Of a stretch of DNA of 64,000 nucleotides, positions 44,187 to 54,180 are shown one piece after another (within the stretch, counting starts at the first letter, position 1; every line of letters begins with the position of its first letter). The stretch is from UBA12202 sp049595035 (lineage in GTDB: Bacteria; Pseudomonadota; Alphaproteobacteria; Puniceispirillales; UBA1172): positions 3,517-67,516 of the forward strand of contig JBMYKD010000011.1 of NCBI GenBank assembly GCA_049595035.1, read 5' to 3'. The notes under the pieces are model-generated. The model did no database searches. It worked only from the letters and a program-made list of their open reading frames with translations, and had not been told where the DNA came from. A program made the translations under genes and the position numbers.

Positions 44187-45569
44187 TTAGAAAAAATCCA
44201 GTCGGACAGATAACATCCGTTCAACATCATCAATGAATCCACGGGCAACGAACATGATCACCTTATCCCCCGGTTCAATAATGGTATCGCCGCGAGGAAT
44301 GACAAATTGGTCATTACGCATAATAGCACCGACGACTGCCCCTTTTGGTAATTTTGCTGACCGTAAGGGTGTTCCCACCAGAGAAGAAGATGCCAGGGCT
44401 TCGATTTCCATCACCTCCCCTTTTTCTTCTATGATGGTATGAATATCACGAACGCGCCCACGGCGGACATGTTCCAGAATACTGGAAACCGTAATAGAGG
44501 GAGGATTAATAACGGAATCAACCCCAAGCGTTGATATCAATGGCACAAAACTAGCCATCTTTATCAAGGTCACAACATGATTTGCCCCAAAACGCCTTGC
44601 CAGAAGTGAAGACAGCACATTAACTTCATCATCATCTGTCAACGCAATGAATGTATCAACATCAGCAACGCCACCTTCGTGCAGAATATCAGGTTCAAGC
44701 GCATCACCATGAATGATTGTGATCTGCTGTGGCAGATTAAGTGCCGCTTGTCTGGCTATATCCTTATTAACCTCAATCACGGTCTGTTCAGACGATTCGA
44801 TGGTTTCATGAACAGCATTAGCAACCAGAGTAGCAATATTCCCACCACCAGCGATAAGGATTCGTCGGCTTTCCGGCTCTTCATGGCCAAAACTAGTCAT
44901 AGCCCGACTAAGATGCGTATCTTCACAAACAAAATATACCTCATCCCCTTCCATCATCTTGACACTTCCATCGCGTGGAACAATGACCTCATTATCCCGG
45001 AGAATGGCAATAATGCTCATTTTCAGATCATCAAAGAGGTCTGCCAGATAACGGATGGGAGAACCAAGAATAGGGCATCGTTCCGTGCATTTGACCCCGA
45101 TAATTTTCACCTTATCGCCGCACATACTGCCAACGTCAAATGCCCCGGGGATTTCAAGCCGCCGCAATACCGCTTGTGATAATTCAATTTCAGGCGAAAT
45201 AATATGATCAATGGGCATATTATCCGTGCTGAACATATCGGCAAAACGGGGGTCAAGATAACTGCGTGAATGAATACGGGCGATTTTTAGTGGCGTACGA
45301 TAGATAGAATGAGCCACCTGACACGCTACCATATTGATCTCATCAGACGTGGTGACTGCAATAAGCATATCGGCGTTACCAACATCTGCCTGCGCCAGAA
45401 TATCCGGGTGCGAAGGCACACCGATGACACCGCGGACATTGTGATGATCTGTCACGCGCTGGATCAATTCATCATTTTCGTCAATGATGGTTACATCATT
45501 ATTTTCTTGGGATAAATGACCAGCGATACTAAATCCGACCTGACCAGCTCCACAAATAACAATCTTCAT
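44187..45569 (-). CDS. trkA: Trk potassium uptake system NAD-binding protein TrkA
   Basis: This is a 460-residue peripheral membrane protein with two RCK modules. Each has a Rossmann NAD-binding fold (MKIVICGAGQVGFSIAGHLS at the start, RRILIAGGGNIATLVANAVH near 230) and a TrkA-C domain. It gates the TrkH/G potassium channel, which is not in the window. It overlaps the ntrX stop with ATGA, a standard alphaproteobacterial arrangement that links nitrogen and potassium regulation. Confidence 0.96.
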   Translation of the reverse strand: MKIVICGAGQVGFSIAGHLSQENNDVTIIDENDELIQRVTDHHNVRGVIGVPSHPDILAQADVGNADMLIAVTTSDEINMVACQVAHSIYRTPLKIARIHSRSYLDPRFADMFSTDNMPIDHIISPEIELSQAVLRRLEIPGAFDVGSMCGDKVKIIGVKCTERCPILGSPIRYLADLFDDLKMSIIAILRDNEVIVPRDGSVKMMEGDEVYFVCEDTHLSRAMTSFGHEEPESRRILIAGGGNIATLVANAVHETIESSEQTVIEVNKDIARQAALNLPQQITIIHGDALEPDILHEGGVADVDTFIALTDDDEVNVLSSLLARRFGANHVVTLIKMASFVPLISTLGVDSVINPPSITVSSILEHVRRGRVRDIHTIIEEKGEVMEIEALASSSLVGTPLRSAKLPKGAVVGAIMRNDQFVIPRGDTIIEPGDKVIMFVARGFIDDVERMLSVRLDFF

Positions 45570-46966
45570 GAAGGTTCCTCCATCTGATCTGCCGCTTCTA
45601 CTTGAATGCCCAGATTTTTAAGCTTGCGATGTAAAGCCGATCTTTCCATACCGATAAAGGCTGCTGTTTTCGATATGTTGCCATTAAAACGGGATAGTTG
45701 CGACATTAAATATTCAATTTCAAATTGTTCACGCGCCTCTTTGAGCGGCATGGCAATTGCGCTGGCCATATTCTTATTATCGGTATTTTCCGATTGTCCC
45801 AAACCTGTTATTTCAACTGGCAGGTCTTCACGGGTAATGTGATGCTTGCTACGGTCTGCCATAATAACTAACCAGTCAATCATATTACGAAGCTGGGTGA
45901 TATTTCCCGGCCATGAGTAGCTTTCCAGTGCGGCCAGACAATCCGGAGTAAAGGATAACTGACGATCCCCCTCATCAGCCATTCGTTTTTTAAGGAAATA
46001 AAGGGCTAACTCGGCAATATCTTCGCGTCGGCGTGATAGGGGCGGAATAGCAATCGGAACCACATTCAGGCGATAATACAACTCTTCCCGAAATTGCTCC
46101 TCTGCCACTTTAGCCTTAATATCCTGAGAGGTAGCAGAGATTACCCGCACATCGACCTGCACATCTGTATTGCCGCCCAATCTTTTAAACCGTTGATCTT
46201 GCAGTGTTCTTACAAGGCGTGCTTGCGTATCAAGAGATAAATCAGAAATTTCATCAAAAAACAATGTGCCGCCATGAGCCTGTTCAAACAGGCCAACGAC
46301 TCTCTTACCATCATTATTGGCTTCTGAGCCAAATAACTCAATCAATGAACGTTGAGATGATAATGCCGCACAATTCACCATTACGAACCTGCCATTTGTC
46401 CGGTTTGATTTATCATGAATATTTCTGGCTAATAACTCTTTGCCAGACCCGGAAGGCCCGGTAATAAAAATACGGCTGTTTGATTGTGCGACCTTATCAA
46501 CTGTCTGGCGAATGCCATGAATAGCCGGAGATGACCCAATCTGATCAAGTGAGATATCATAGCGGCGTTTCAATTCATCATGTTCTGCGTCACGCGCCGC
46601 ATTAGCCAATGCCCGCTGACATAAAAGGATCAGCTGGGCAGATTTAAATGGTTTTTCCAGAAAATCAAACGCCCCGTCTTTCATCGCCTGCACCGCTGTT
46701 TCGATATTGCCATGGCCAGATATCATTAATACAGGAACATGTGGGTAATACCGGCGCACCCATTTTTGCAATTCCAGCCCATCCATATCAGACTGGCGCA
46801 TCCAGATATCAAGAATAATCAATGCTGGCGGATGGCTAGTCAGCTCGTCTCTGGCTGTTTCGGCATTTTCTGCTTCGCGCACATCAAAACCTTCATCCTC
46901 AAGTATTAAACGGATCATACTGCGGATATCGGGTTCATCATCAACAACTAGGATTTCTGGTTTCAT
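45566..46966 (-). CDS. ntrX: Response regulator NtrX lacking the GAFTGA motif
   Basis: This is a 466-residue NtrC-family regulator. A receiver domain (residues 1-120, phospho-Asp in LIILDIWM) leads to an AAA+ domain with Walker A GPSGSGKELLARNIH and Walker B GGTLFFDE. The C-terminal Fis-type helix-turn-helix is GNISKTAAFIGMERSALHRKLKNLGI. In the place where NtrC has GAFTGA, this protein reads NNDGKRVVG, so contact with sigma-54 is doubtful. It is known from alphaproteobacterial NtrX to act in envelope, cell-cycle and nitrogen stress. Pairs with NtrY upstream. Confidence 0.95.
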   Translation of the reverse strand: MKPEILVVDDEPDIRSMIRLILEDEGFDVREAENAETARDELTSHPPALIILDIWMRQSDMDGLELQKWVRRYYPHVPVLMISGHGNIETAVQAMKDGAFDFLEKPFKSAQLILLCQRALANAARDAEHDELKRRYDISLDQIGSSPAIHGIRQTVDKVAQSNSRIFITGPSGSGKELLARNIHDKSNRTNGRFVMVNCAALSSQRSLIELFGSEANNDGKRVVGLFEQAHGGTLFFDEISDLSLDTQARLVRTLQDQRFKRLGGNTDVQVDVRVISATSQDIKAKVAEEQFREELYYRLNVVPIAIPPLSRRREDIAELALYFLKKRMADEGDRQLSFTPDCLAALESYSWPGNITQLRNMIDWLVIMADRSKHHITREDLPVEITGLGQSENTDNKNMASAIAMPLKEAREQFEIEYLMSQLSRFNGNISKTAAFIGMERSALHRKLKNLGIQVEAADQMEEPS

Positions 46967-49219
46967 TTATCCTGTTGCCTCCTCAGATTGATTTACGAAA
47001 TCTAGTGTAACCAATGCCCCGTGATAGCCTTCAGCTACGGTCAGATCAATATCATTGTCTGACATACTGGATAAGTGCAATGATCCCCCATGGTCTTCCA
47101 TGATTTTCTTAACAATAGCAAGCCCCAACCCGCTACCTTTTTTTCGATTTGTCACATAAGGATCGGTGAGGTGTTTACGTTTACTCAATGGTAATCCCGG
47201 GCCATTATCAATAATCATGACCTGAATCTTATCTGGTGTTTTCGTCAACATAATCCGGATTTTTTTATCACTGCTATCAGCCTCAATCATCGCATCAACA
47301 GCATTCTGTAATAGATTGGTAATCACCTGTCTGATCATGCCATCATCACATGCTATCATCACATGATCCCATGACCCAAAATCTGTCTGGATAGAAATAT
47401 CCGTTGCTTCAGCTTTTATCAGCATCACTTGCGACTGAATGATATCAATCAGGTTATGATTAGCAATGCTTGGTGCTGGCATCCGGGCAAATGACGTGAA
47501 TTCATCAACAAGCCGACGAATATCATCAACCTGTCGGGCAATCATATCTACATTTGATCGAAAACTGGCATCCTGCTTCGGATCAGACATGGAAAATTTT
47601 TCTGCTAACCGTTCAGAGGCCAATTGCATTGGAGTCAATGGATTTCGGATTTCATGGGCAATGCGTCTAGCCACATCTGACCAGGCCGCTTTACGTTGAG
47701 CATCCATTAAAGCACTTACATCTTCGAATGTGACCACATAACCAACGACTCGCCCGCCAATCATTTCACGGGTGATACGCGTTAAGAGGGTTAGATTTAT
47801 ATCGTTTCTATTAATTTCAATATTGATTTCAGGCAATCGGGGTACAATTGCCGCGCGTTTCAGTAATTCTGCGAATTCTGGCACAACAACAGCCAGATTT
47901 TTGCCTATGGCAGATTCTTGTTGAAGTTTAAGCATCTTAAGAGCCGCCAGATTAGGTAATGTGATGGTCTGCTCATGATCAATGCCAATAACACCCGATG
48001 AAACACCGGCAAGCACGGCTTCGGTAAACTCGCGCCGTTTATCAAGCTGGATATTGGCTTCGACCAGTTCCTGACGATTACGATTAATTTCATCAAGCAT
48101 GCGGTCAAAAGATGCTGCCAGTTCACCAATTTCACCCTGATCATGGATTTGCCCCACACGGGTAGCATGATTACCAGATCGCACTTTATCGGCAACGCTG
48201 ATAATAGCACTGATCGGTGTGACAATTGCATTGGCAAAATTCAACCCCAGCCAGACAGAACTAAGCAATAGCAATAAAGCCACCATGCCAAACATAACCG
48301 CGAAACTGATCTGTAAATCAAGTTGGCGAATATCAAGAAGCTGATAGCTGGATGAAGCAAACTGTGTACGTTCAACCGATGCCAGCACCGTTGGATCAAC
48401 AAATCGCCCAACCAGTAAATAGGCATCAACAAATTGATTAAGCCGCAACCCTGCCCTGATCCTGTTATCGTTATCTGTATTAGCGATAGATACCTCACCC
48501 AGATTGGCCTTATCAAAAAAGGCGTCATCAAGGTCGGAAAAGGTAACAGCATAAGCAAATTGGGAATTAGCAATCACCCGCCCTGTTGAATCAATTACCA
48601 GGGCTTCTGTCAGATTTCTAACCCCTGCCTGATTGGTCAGATACAGATCAAAGCTGTTCCGGTTGCGGAGCAGATTGGGGGCTTCCCTGTTGATATCATT
48701 AGCCATGGCCAGAATTTGCCCACTGACAGATCGCTTATGTTCTTCCAGATAGGAATTGGCAATATTGACCGATTCTTCAACTGCGGTGGATATTCGGTCA
48801 TTAAACCAGCCGCGAAGAGAGTAATCCAAAACAAAAACAGCAAAGCCTATGACGATAAACGATGGCAAAACAGAAATAATACTGAATAATACCGCAATCC
48901 GCAAATGCAACTGATATCCAGCCATGCGGCGGCGGCGTTCCCTGATCAGATTAACTATCTGGCGAACAACAAATCCCGACATCAACAGCAAAACCATGAT
49001 ATCAAGACCAAGCACAAGATAGGTTACATTAGATTTTCCGTCCAGAAACTGAGGGCTTGATAAAACAGCATAGGTCAATAATCCAAGCACCAAAGCCAGC
49101 AATATAGACGCATAAGCCAGCCGTGTTTCTGTAATCATCTGTTTGATCCCAGAAAAGAAATGCCGTTCTATGCGGTCTTCGCCTTTATCATCAACGGGAT
49201 TATGCTTAGAAACAGACAT
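46967..49219 (-). CDS. ntrY: Sensor histidine kinase NtrY
   Basis: This is a 750-residue membrane histidine kinase. Four N-terminal membrane helices, a periplasmic loop, a fifth helix and HAMP domain (near 330-385) precede a PAS domain and the kinase core. The H-box is RIAHEIRNPLTPMQLASERL, with N (NLLQNAVDAM) and G (DNGPGLP, GSGLGLAIVKKI) boxes. It phosphorylates NtrX. It overlaps the ntrC stop by one base. Confidence 0.96.
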   Translation of the reverse strand: MSVSKHNPVDDKGEDRIERHFFSGIKQMITETRLAYASILLALVLGLLTYAVLSSPQFLDGKSNVTYLVLGLDIMVLLLMSGFVVRQIVNLIRERRRRMAGYQLHLRIAVLFSIISVLPSFIVIGFAVFVLDYSLRGWFNDRISTAVEESVNIANSYLEEHKRSVSGQILAMANDINREAPNLLRNRNSFDLYLTNQAGVRNLTEALVIDSTGRVIANSQFAYAVTFSDLDDAFFDKANLGEVSIANTDNDNRIRAGLRLNQFVDAYLLVGRFVDPTVLASVERTQFASSSYQLLDIRQLDLQISFAVMFGMVALLLLLSSVWLGLNFANAIVTPISAIISVADKVRSGNHATRVGQIHDQGEIGELAASFDRMLDEINRNRQELVEANIQLDKRREFTEAVLAGVSSGVIGIDHEQTITLPNLAALKMLKLQQESAIGKNLAVVVPEFAELLKRAAIVPRLPEINIEINRNDINLTLLTRITREMIGGRVVGYVVTFEDVSALMDAQRKAAWSDVARRIAHEIRNPLTPMQLASERLAEKFSMSDPKQDASFRSNVDMIARQVDDIRRLVDEFTSFARMPAPSIANHNLIDIIQSQVMLIKAEATDISIQTDFGSWDHVMIACDDGMIRQVITNLLQNAVDAMIEADSSDKKIRIMLTKTPDKIQVMIIDNGPGLPLSKRKHLTDPYVTNRKKGSGLGLAIVKKIMEDHGGSLHLSSMSDNDIDLTVAEGYHGALVTLDFVNQSEEATG

Positions 49220-50778
49220 CAGTTATCATGCCTTATCAGGTTAGATTTTGGATCAATCCCAAGGGCAACGATCTTTTTCCGTAATGTATTACGATTAATG
49301 CCCAATACATCCGCCGCTTTGAGCTGATTACCCCGTGTGACTTTAAGTGTAGTTGTGATCAGCGGTTTTTCTACTTCTGCAATAATACGATCATAAATAC
49401 CGTTAGTGGGCAAGTCACCATTATGGGCATTAAAAAATCGGTCAATATGTTCGCTGATACATTGTGACAAATTATGTGTCTGCGGAGAAAGAGAGGTAGC
49501 TGGTTGCGCGTCACCAAAACCATTATCATTTTTTGCCTTATGATGGGTTATCTGGTTGTCGCGATTATCGCTTTGAGAGGGAAAAGCCATCTGAAGCAGA
49601 TGATGGGTTTCAATGATCTGATCATCAATTAATACCAGCAAGCGGCGCACCAGATTTTCCAGTTCCCTAACATTACCAGGCCAGTCATACCGCTTCATCA
49701 TATCCATCGCTGGAACAGATATCGTTTTTCTTTCCAATCCGTCTTTCAAGGATTTTTCCATAATATGTCTGATCAAATCAGGAATATCCTCTGCTCTGTC
49801 CCGCAAAGGCGGAACCCCAATAGGCACAACATTCAGGCGGTAATATAAATCCTGCCTGAATGATCCATTTTCAATCTCAGCATTCAAGTTTTTGTGGGTT
49901 GCTGCAATAATTCTGGTATTGGCACGGATACTATTTCTGCCACCAACGCGCGTGAAATGACCATCCTGCAATACTCGGAGCAATCGGGTCTGAGCATCGA
50001 TCGGCATATCACCGATTTCATCAAGAAAAAGTGTTCCGCCAGCGGCCTGATCAAAACGGCCATGTGTTTGCTTATCAGCGCCTGTAAATGCTCCTTTTTC
50101 ATATCCGAACAACTCGGATTCAATCAAATCACGCGGAATGGCTGCCATATTTAAGGCCACAAAAGGTTTGTTGCTTCTTTCCCCCAGATTGTGAATAGCT
50201 CTAGCTACAACTTCTTTGCCTGATCCGGACTCACCAGTGATCATGACCGTTAAATCTGTCCCCATTAACCGCGCAATACTGCGATAGATATCTTGCATGG
50301 CTCTAGATTTGCCGATAATCGGACTAGGTTCATTTTTCTGGGTTTCTGCTGTGACGATATCTTTATCACCCTGCTTATTCTGTGTGCCCTGATCACTAGG
50401 TTTCCGGGATAACAAACCAGCAATGCATTTAGTCAATTCGTCAAGCGGAAAGGGCTTGGGCAGATAAGCATCCACCGCATGTTCCCTTGCTTTAACAGCG
50501 GTTAGGAGGGTAGATTGTGCACTCATAACAATAATGGCTATATCTGGACGCATCGCTCTGATGGTTTCCATCTGTTCCAGCGCATTACCATCTGGAAACA
50601 TGACATCACAAACCAATACTTTATTGGACGTATCAGCAACTTTATCTAAACATTCAGACATCGTTTCCGCCGTACTGACCTGATAGCCAGCATGAGATAG
50701 GGCTTCCCCTAGAACTAGCCGCAACGACGGATCATCATCTGCTAATAATATATGTGTGCCTGTATTCATATCGGTCAT
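49219..50778 (-). CDS. ntrC: Nitrogen regulation response regulator NtrC
   Basis: This is a 519-residue sigma-54 activator, slightly longer than the usual 470-480 because of a low-complexity linker before the DNA-binding domain. It has a receiver domain (LVCDVMFPDGN), an AAA+ domain with GESGSGKEVVARAIH, the sigma-54 contact motif GAFTGA, Walker B GGTLFLDEIGDMP, and a Fis-type HTH (GNQLKAADVLGINRNTLRKKIVALGI). It switches on nitrogen-scavenging genes under ammonium limitation. It is coupled to ntrB by ATGA. Confidence 0.96.
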   Translation of the reverse strand: MTDMNTGTHILLADDDPSLRLVLGEALSHAGYQVSTAETMSECLDKVADTSNKVLVCDVMFPDGNALEQMETIRAMRPDIAIIVMSAQSTLLTAVKAREHAVDAYLPKPFPLDELTKCIAGLLSRKPSDQGTQNKQGDKDIVTAETQKNEPSPIIGKSRAMQDIYRSIARLMGTDLTVMITGESGSGKEVVARAIHNLGERSNKPFVALNMAAIPRDLIESELFGYEKGAFTGADKQTHGRFDQAAGGTLFLDEIGDMPIDAQTRLLRVLQDGHFTRVGGRNSIRANTRIIAATHKNLNAEIENGSFRQDLYYRLNVVPIGVPPLRDRAEDIPDLIRHIMEKSLKDGLERKTISVPAMDMMKRYDWPGNVRELENLVRRLLVLIDDQIIETHHLLQMAFPSQSDNRDNQITHHKAKNDNGFGDAQPATSLSPQTHNLSQCISEHIDRFFNAHNGDLPTNGIYDRIIAEVEKPLITTTLKVTRGNQLKAADVLGINRNTLRKKIVALGIDPKSNLIRHDN

Positions 50779-51863
50779 GCCATCCCCCGTGTGATTGGCA
50801 AGTTAATCTGAAACGAAGTTTCACCATCTTTGTCACTGACTTCAACAGACCCACCATGATCGGCAATGATACTAGCAACCAAAGCTAGACCCAAGCCAGT
50901 CCCTTCCGCTTTTGAAGTAACAAATGGATCAAAAAGACGTGTTTTAATGGCATCTGGTATGCCCTTCCCCTGATTAACCACTACAACACCAAGCATGGAA
51001 AGATGATCGGAATTGCTTTCAGATATGGTTAAGCGAGAGCCAAGGTTATAAATCGTTTTGACTTTTATTTTATTATTATTATCAGATGCTTCACAGGCAT
51101 TCTTTAACAAATTTATCAATACTTGTATCAGTAATTCCCTGTCGCCAAATGTATCTGGCAAGGACGGATCATAGAGTTTTTCAAAGCTAAAGCCTTTGCC
51201 AAAACTCTGTTCAGCCAGATGAAGGCAGTGATCAATGATTTCATGAATATTAATGGGTTTCCGGTTAATCGTATTGCCTGCCGCCAATGTTTCCATTCGG
51301 TTCACAAGTTCTGTCACACGATCTGTTTCAGAAATGATTAATTGCGCCATTTGATGCTGTTTTTCATGATCATCAGCGCGTGTAATCAATTCTGCCGCCC
51401 CCCTGATCCCAGACATCGGAGTTTTAATTTCATGTGCCAGCAATGCGGCAAAAGATGACATACGTCGAGAAGAGCCGCGGAATTGTTCCTGACCACGCAA
51501 GCGTTCTGCCAATGCTCTTTCCTGTATCAGAATCACAATAAAACCCGGACGTTCTGCCAATGGTGACATATGCAGATTGATCAGACGATTGCCAAGCAGA
51601 TTACTAGACAATTCAATACCCTGATCATTAACACTGGCAGACGTCTGACGCACTTTATCTATCATGCTATTGATAGGTGAAGACGGTGGGAATAAATCAT
51701 CAACAGATCGCCCAAGAAGAATTTTTCGTCCCGAATGGAAAAACGCTTCAGCCGAGCTATTGGCCTCAACCAGTTTTCCCTGAGCATTAATCACAACCAG
51801 AGGAAAACCAATGGCATTTAGGACGACATCGGCAAGATCATGTTGAGTGCTTTCTATCATCAA
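50775..51863 (-). CDS. ntrB: Nitrogen regulation sensor kinase NtrB
   Basis: This is a 362-residue soluble histidine kinase. An N-terminal PAS domain (residues 10-120, AIGFPLVVINAQGKLVEANSSAEAFF) precedes the kinase core: H-box LLAHEIKTPMSGIRGAAEL, N-box NLLKNACEASD, and GTGLGLALVASI. It is normally governed by PII and phosphorylates NtrC. It overlaps dusB and ntrC with four-base ATGA junctions. Confidence 0.95.
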   Translation of the reverse strand: MMIESTQHDLADVVLNAIGFPLVVINAQGKLVEANSSAEAFFHSGRKILLGRSVDDLFPPSSPINSMIDKVRQTSASVNDQGIELSSNLLGNRLINLHMSPLAERPGFIVILIQERALAERLRGQEQFRGSSRRMSSFAALLAHEIKTPMSGIRGAAELITRADDHEKQHQMAQLIISETDRVTELVNRMETLAAGNTINRKPINIHEIIDHCLHLAEQSFGKGFSFEKLYDPSLPDTFGDRELLIQVLINLLKNACEASDNNNKIKVKTIYNLGSRLTISESNSDHLSMLGVVVVNQGKGIPDAIKTRLFDPFVTSKAEGTGLGLALVASIIADHGGSVEVSDKDGETSFQINLPITRGMA

Positions 51864-52855
51864 GCTGCCTCACCCCATTCTTGCAATCGTTCAAACCATT
51901 GATCCATAGCCAGAAATACAGCCTTGGCATCAGTAGTATTATTTGCAATCTGTCGCATTTCAGCCGCATAAGGAAGACCATTTGCATAGGCACTGACATG
52001 CTTTCTGGCCAGACGCAGCCCATGTGATCCATAATGTGATAGCATCAAATCAAGGTGTTGACGCATAATGGCGTGACGTTCTGCCAGACTGGGAAGTGCC
52101 GGCATTTCCGCATGACGCAGATATTGATCAAGATGTGCCGGAAGCCATGGTTGCCCTATTGTGGCACGGCCCACCATCACGGCATCTGCTCCTGATGCCG
52201 TAAGAGCCGCTTCTGCTGATGGCCCGTCAATAATATCACCATTGATCACAACAGGTATATTCACTTGATCTACAACGGCCTGAACAGCGTTCCAATCTGC
52301 TGTTCCTTTATAAAACTGGCAACGTGTCCGGCCATGTACAGTCACCATAGATAAGCCGGATTCTTCTGCCATTTTTGCAATTTGTGGCGCATTATACGTT
52401 TCATCATCCCATCCCAGTCGCATTTTCACCGTTACTGGCCGGTCAGATGCTTTCATAACAGCATCGAATATATTGGCCACCAATGGCTCATCTCGCATCA
52501 AAGCAGACCCTGATAATTTACCCGTGACCTTACGCGCCGGACATCCCAGATTTAGATCAATGATGGCCGCCCCCATATCACATCCCATACGGGCGGCTTC
52601 TGCCATGACCGACGCTTCCCACCCTGCCAGTTGCAGGGCAAATGGGTTCTCATCTCTGGCATTTGTTGATAATTTGCGCATTTCCTTTTTAATGCCATGG
52701 ATCATCGCTTCGCTTGCAATCATTTCCGATACAACAAGTCCGCCACCAAGTGATCTGACCATTTGTCGGAAAGGCCAGTCTGTCACCCCGGACATAGGGG
52801 CAAGGATGACGTTATGATCAATCTTAAGCGTGCCAATTTGCATCATACTATCCAA
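51860..52855 (-). CDS. dusB: tRNA-dihydrouridine synthase DusB (NifR3)
   Basis: This is a 331-residue FMN enzyme that reduces uridines in tRNA D-loops. The start LAPMSGVTDWPFRQMVRSLGGGLVVSEM, the catalytic Cys in LNLGCPARKV and the MVHGRTR, VNGDI and GADAVMVGRA motifs are diagnostic. As nifR3 it is the classic first gene of the ntrBC operon in alphaproteobacteria. It is divergent from ispDF over a 125-base gap. Confidence 0.96.
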   Translation of the reverse strand: MDSMMQIGTLKIDHNVILAPMSGVTDWPFRQMVRSLGGGLVVSEMIASEAMIHGIKKEMRKLSTNARDENPFALQLAGWEASVMAEAARMGCDMGAAIIDLNLGCPARKVTGKLSGSALMRDEPLVANIFDAVMKASDRPVTVKMRLGWDDETYNAPQIAKMAEESGLSMVTVHGRTRCQFYKGTADWNAVQAVVDQVNIPVVINGDIIDGPSAEAALTASGADAVMVGRATIGQPWLPAHLDQYLRHAEMPALPSLAERHAIMRQHLDLMLSHYGSHGLRLARKHVSAYANGLPYAAEMRQIANNTTDAKAVFLAMDQWFERLQEWGEAA

Positions 52856-52980
52856 AATGCTTAAAAATTAGGCATGTTCTACCATGGAAGCCCGATCATT
52901 CACAAGACACCAAATGAAAATACGAAAGAAAGCATCAGCTTATGGTCGTATTTCTATCTAGTTCCGGTTATATATAACAC

Positions 52981-54180
52981 ATGACGGAAACTTATTTTCA
53001 TGCTGTTGTTCTTGCTGGTGGAAAGGGATCACGATTAGGCGGTACCCCTAAACAATATCGCCAGTTACACGGACAGGATGTCTGGCTTTATGCTATATTG
53101 GCATTAGCAAGCCATCCCCGGTGCCGGGGCGGTGTTGTTGTTTGCTCAGATGGTGAAAATGCATATCACGATACATGCCTTGCGGCATATCATCTGAACC
53201 ACTGGACCACCACAACAGGCGGAAAAGAACGGCAGGATTCTGTCATAGCCGGACTAACACAACTATCAGATCATAAACCAGATGCTGTTTTCATTCATGA
53301 TGCGGCGCGGCCATTTGTTACAAGTGATGTAATTGATCGATTGCTTGCCGGATATCACAAGGGTTATCTGGCTGTTATTCCGGTGCTACCTTCGGGTGAT
53401 AGCCTCAAAAAAGTAACAGACCAGCATGTCACCGGACAATATGACCGCGATAAGGTGATGCGAGTGCAAACGCCTCAACTATTTCATTTTGATACAATTT
53501 ATGATTTGCATCATCAGTTTGCAGGAGCAGAATATACTGATGACAGCAGTTTGGCAGAACAAGCCGGATTACCCGTATTAGCGGTAGAAGGCGACCCGAA
53601 AACCTTTAAAATCACAACTGAATCTGACTGGATGATGGCACAATTGATCTTACCAACACAGAACATGGAAACCCGCATTGGCTTTGGCTATGATGTGCAT
53701 CGCTTTGACCAATCTGAAAAGGGTGACAATACCAAGCATCAGATCATGCTAGCAGGAATTAGCCTTGATCATGATCAGGCGATCATAGCCCATTCTGATG
53801 GTGATGTTGCCCTTCACGCGCTTACCGATGCTATTCTGGGCGCGATTGGTGATGGTGATATTGGCACGCATTTTCCGCCATCAGATGAACAATGGCGTGA
53901 TGCCTCATCAGATCTCTTTCTGCTAGATGCCTTGCGTCGATTATCTGAACGCGGAGGAAAACTGGTCAATATAGATATCACGATCATTGCAGAAGCACCG
54001 AAAATCATGCCTCATCGCAGCAACATGATTAAAACCCTGTCTGATTTAACGAAACTTGCCCATCATGCTATTTCTATCAAAGCTACCACAAGCGAAAGCA
54101 TGGGATTTGTTGGCCGTCAAGAAGGGCTGGCAGCGCATGCAGTTGTCAGCATCACCCTACCAGTCACCGGGGATCAGTAA
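52981..54180 (+). CDS. ispDF: Bifunctional IspD/IspF isoprenoid enzyme
   Basis: This is a 399-residue fusion. Residues 1-225 are IspD (cytidylyltransferase, VVLAGGKGSRLGGTPKQYRQL, HDAARPF) and 235-399 are IspF (cyclodiphosphate synthase, IGFGYDVHRF, HSDGDVALHALTDAILGA). It performs two steps of the MEP pathway to isopentenyl diphosphate. Such fusions are typical of alphaproteobacteria. The stop overlaps the pgpA start as TAATG. Confidence 0.97.
   Translation: MTETYFHAVVLAGGKGSRLGGTPKQYRQLHGQDVWLYAILALASHPRCRGGVVVCSDGENAYHDTCLAAYHLNHWTTTTGGKERQDSVIAGLTQLSDHKPDAVFIHDAARPFVTSDVIDRLLAGYHKGYLAVIPVLPSGDSLKKVTDQHVTGQYDRDKVMRVQTPQLFHFDTIYDLHHQFAGAEYTDDSSLAEQAGLPVLAVEGDPKTFKITTESDWMMAQLILPTQNMETRIGFGYDVHRFDQSEKGDNTKHQIMLAGISLDHDQAIIAHSDGDVALHALTDAILGAIGDGDIGTHFPPSDEQWRDASSDLFLLDALRRLSERGGKLVNIDITIIAEAPKIMPHRSNMIKTLSDLTKLAHHAISIKATTSESMGFVGRQEGLAAHAVVSITLPVTGDQ

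Noticed and set aside
44679..45179. 166-codon plus-strand frame inside trkA
   Set aside because: TrkA is fully supported on the opposite strand; no motif in the plus frame.
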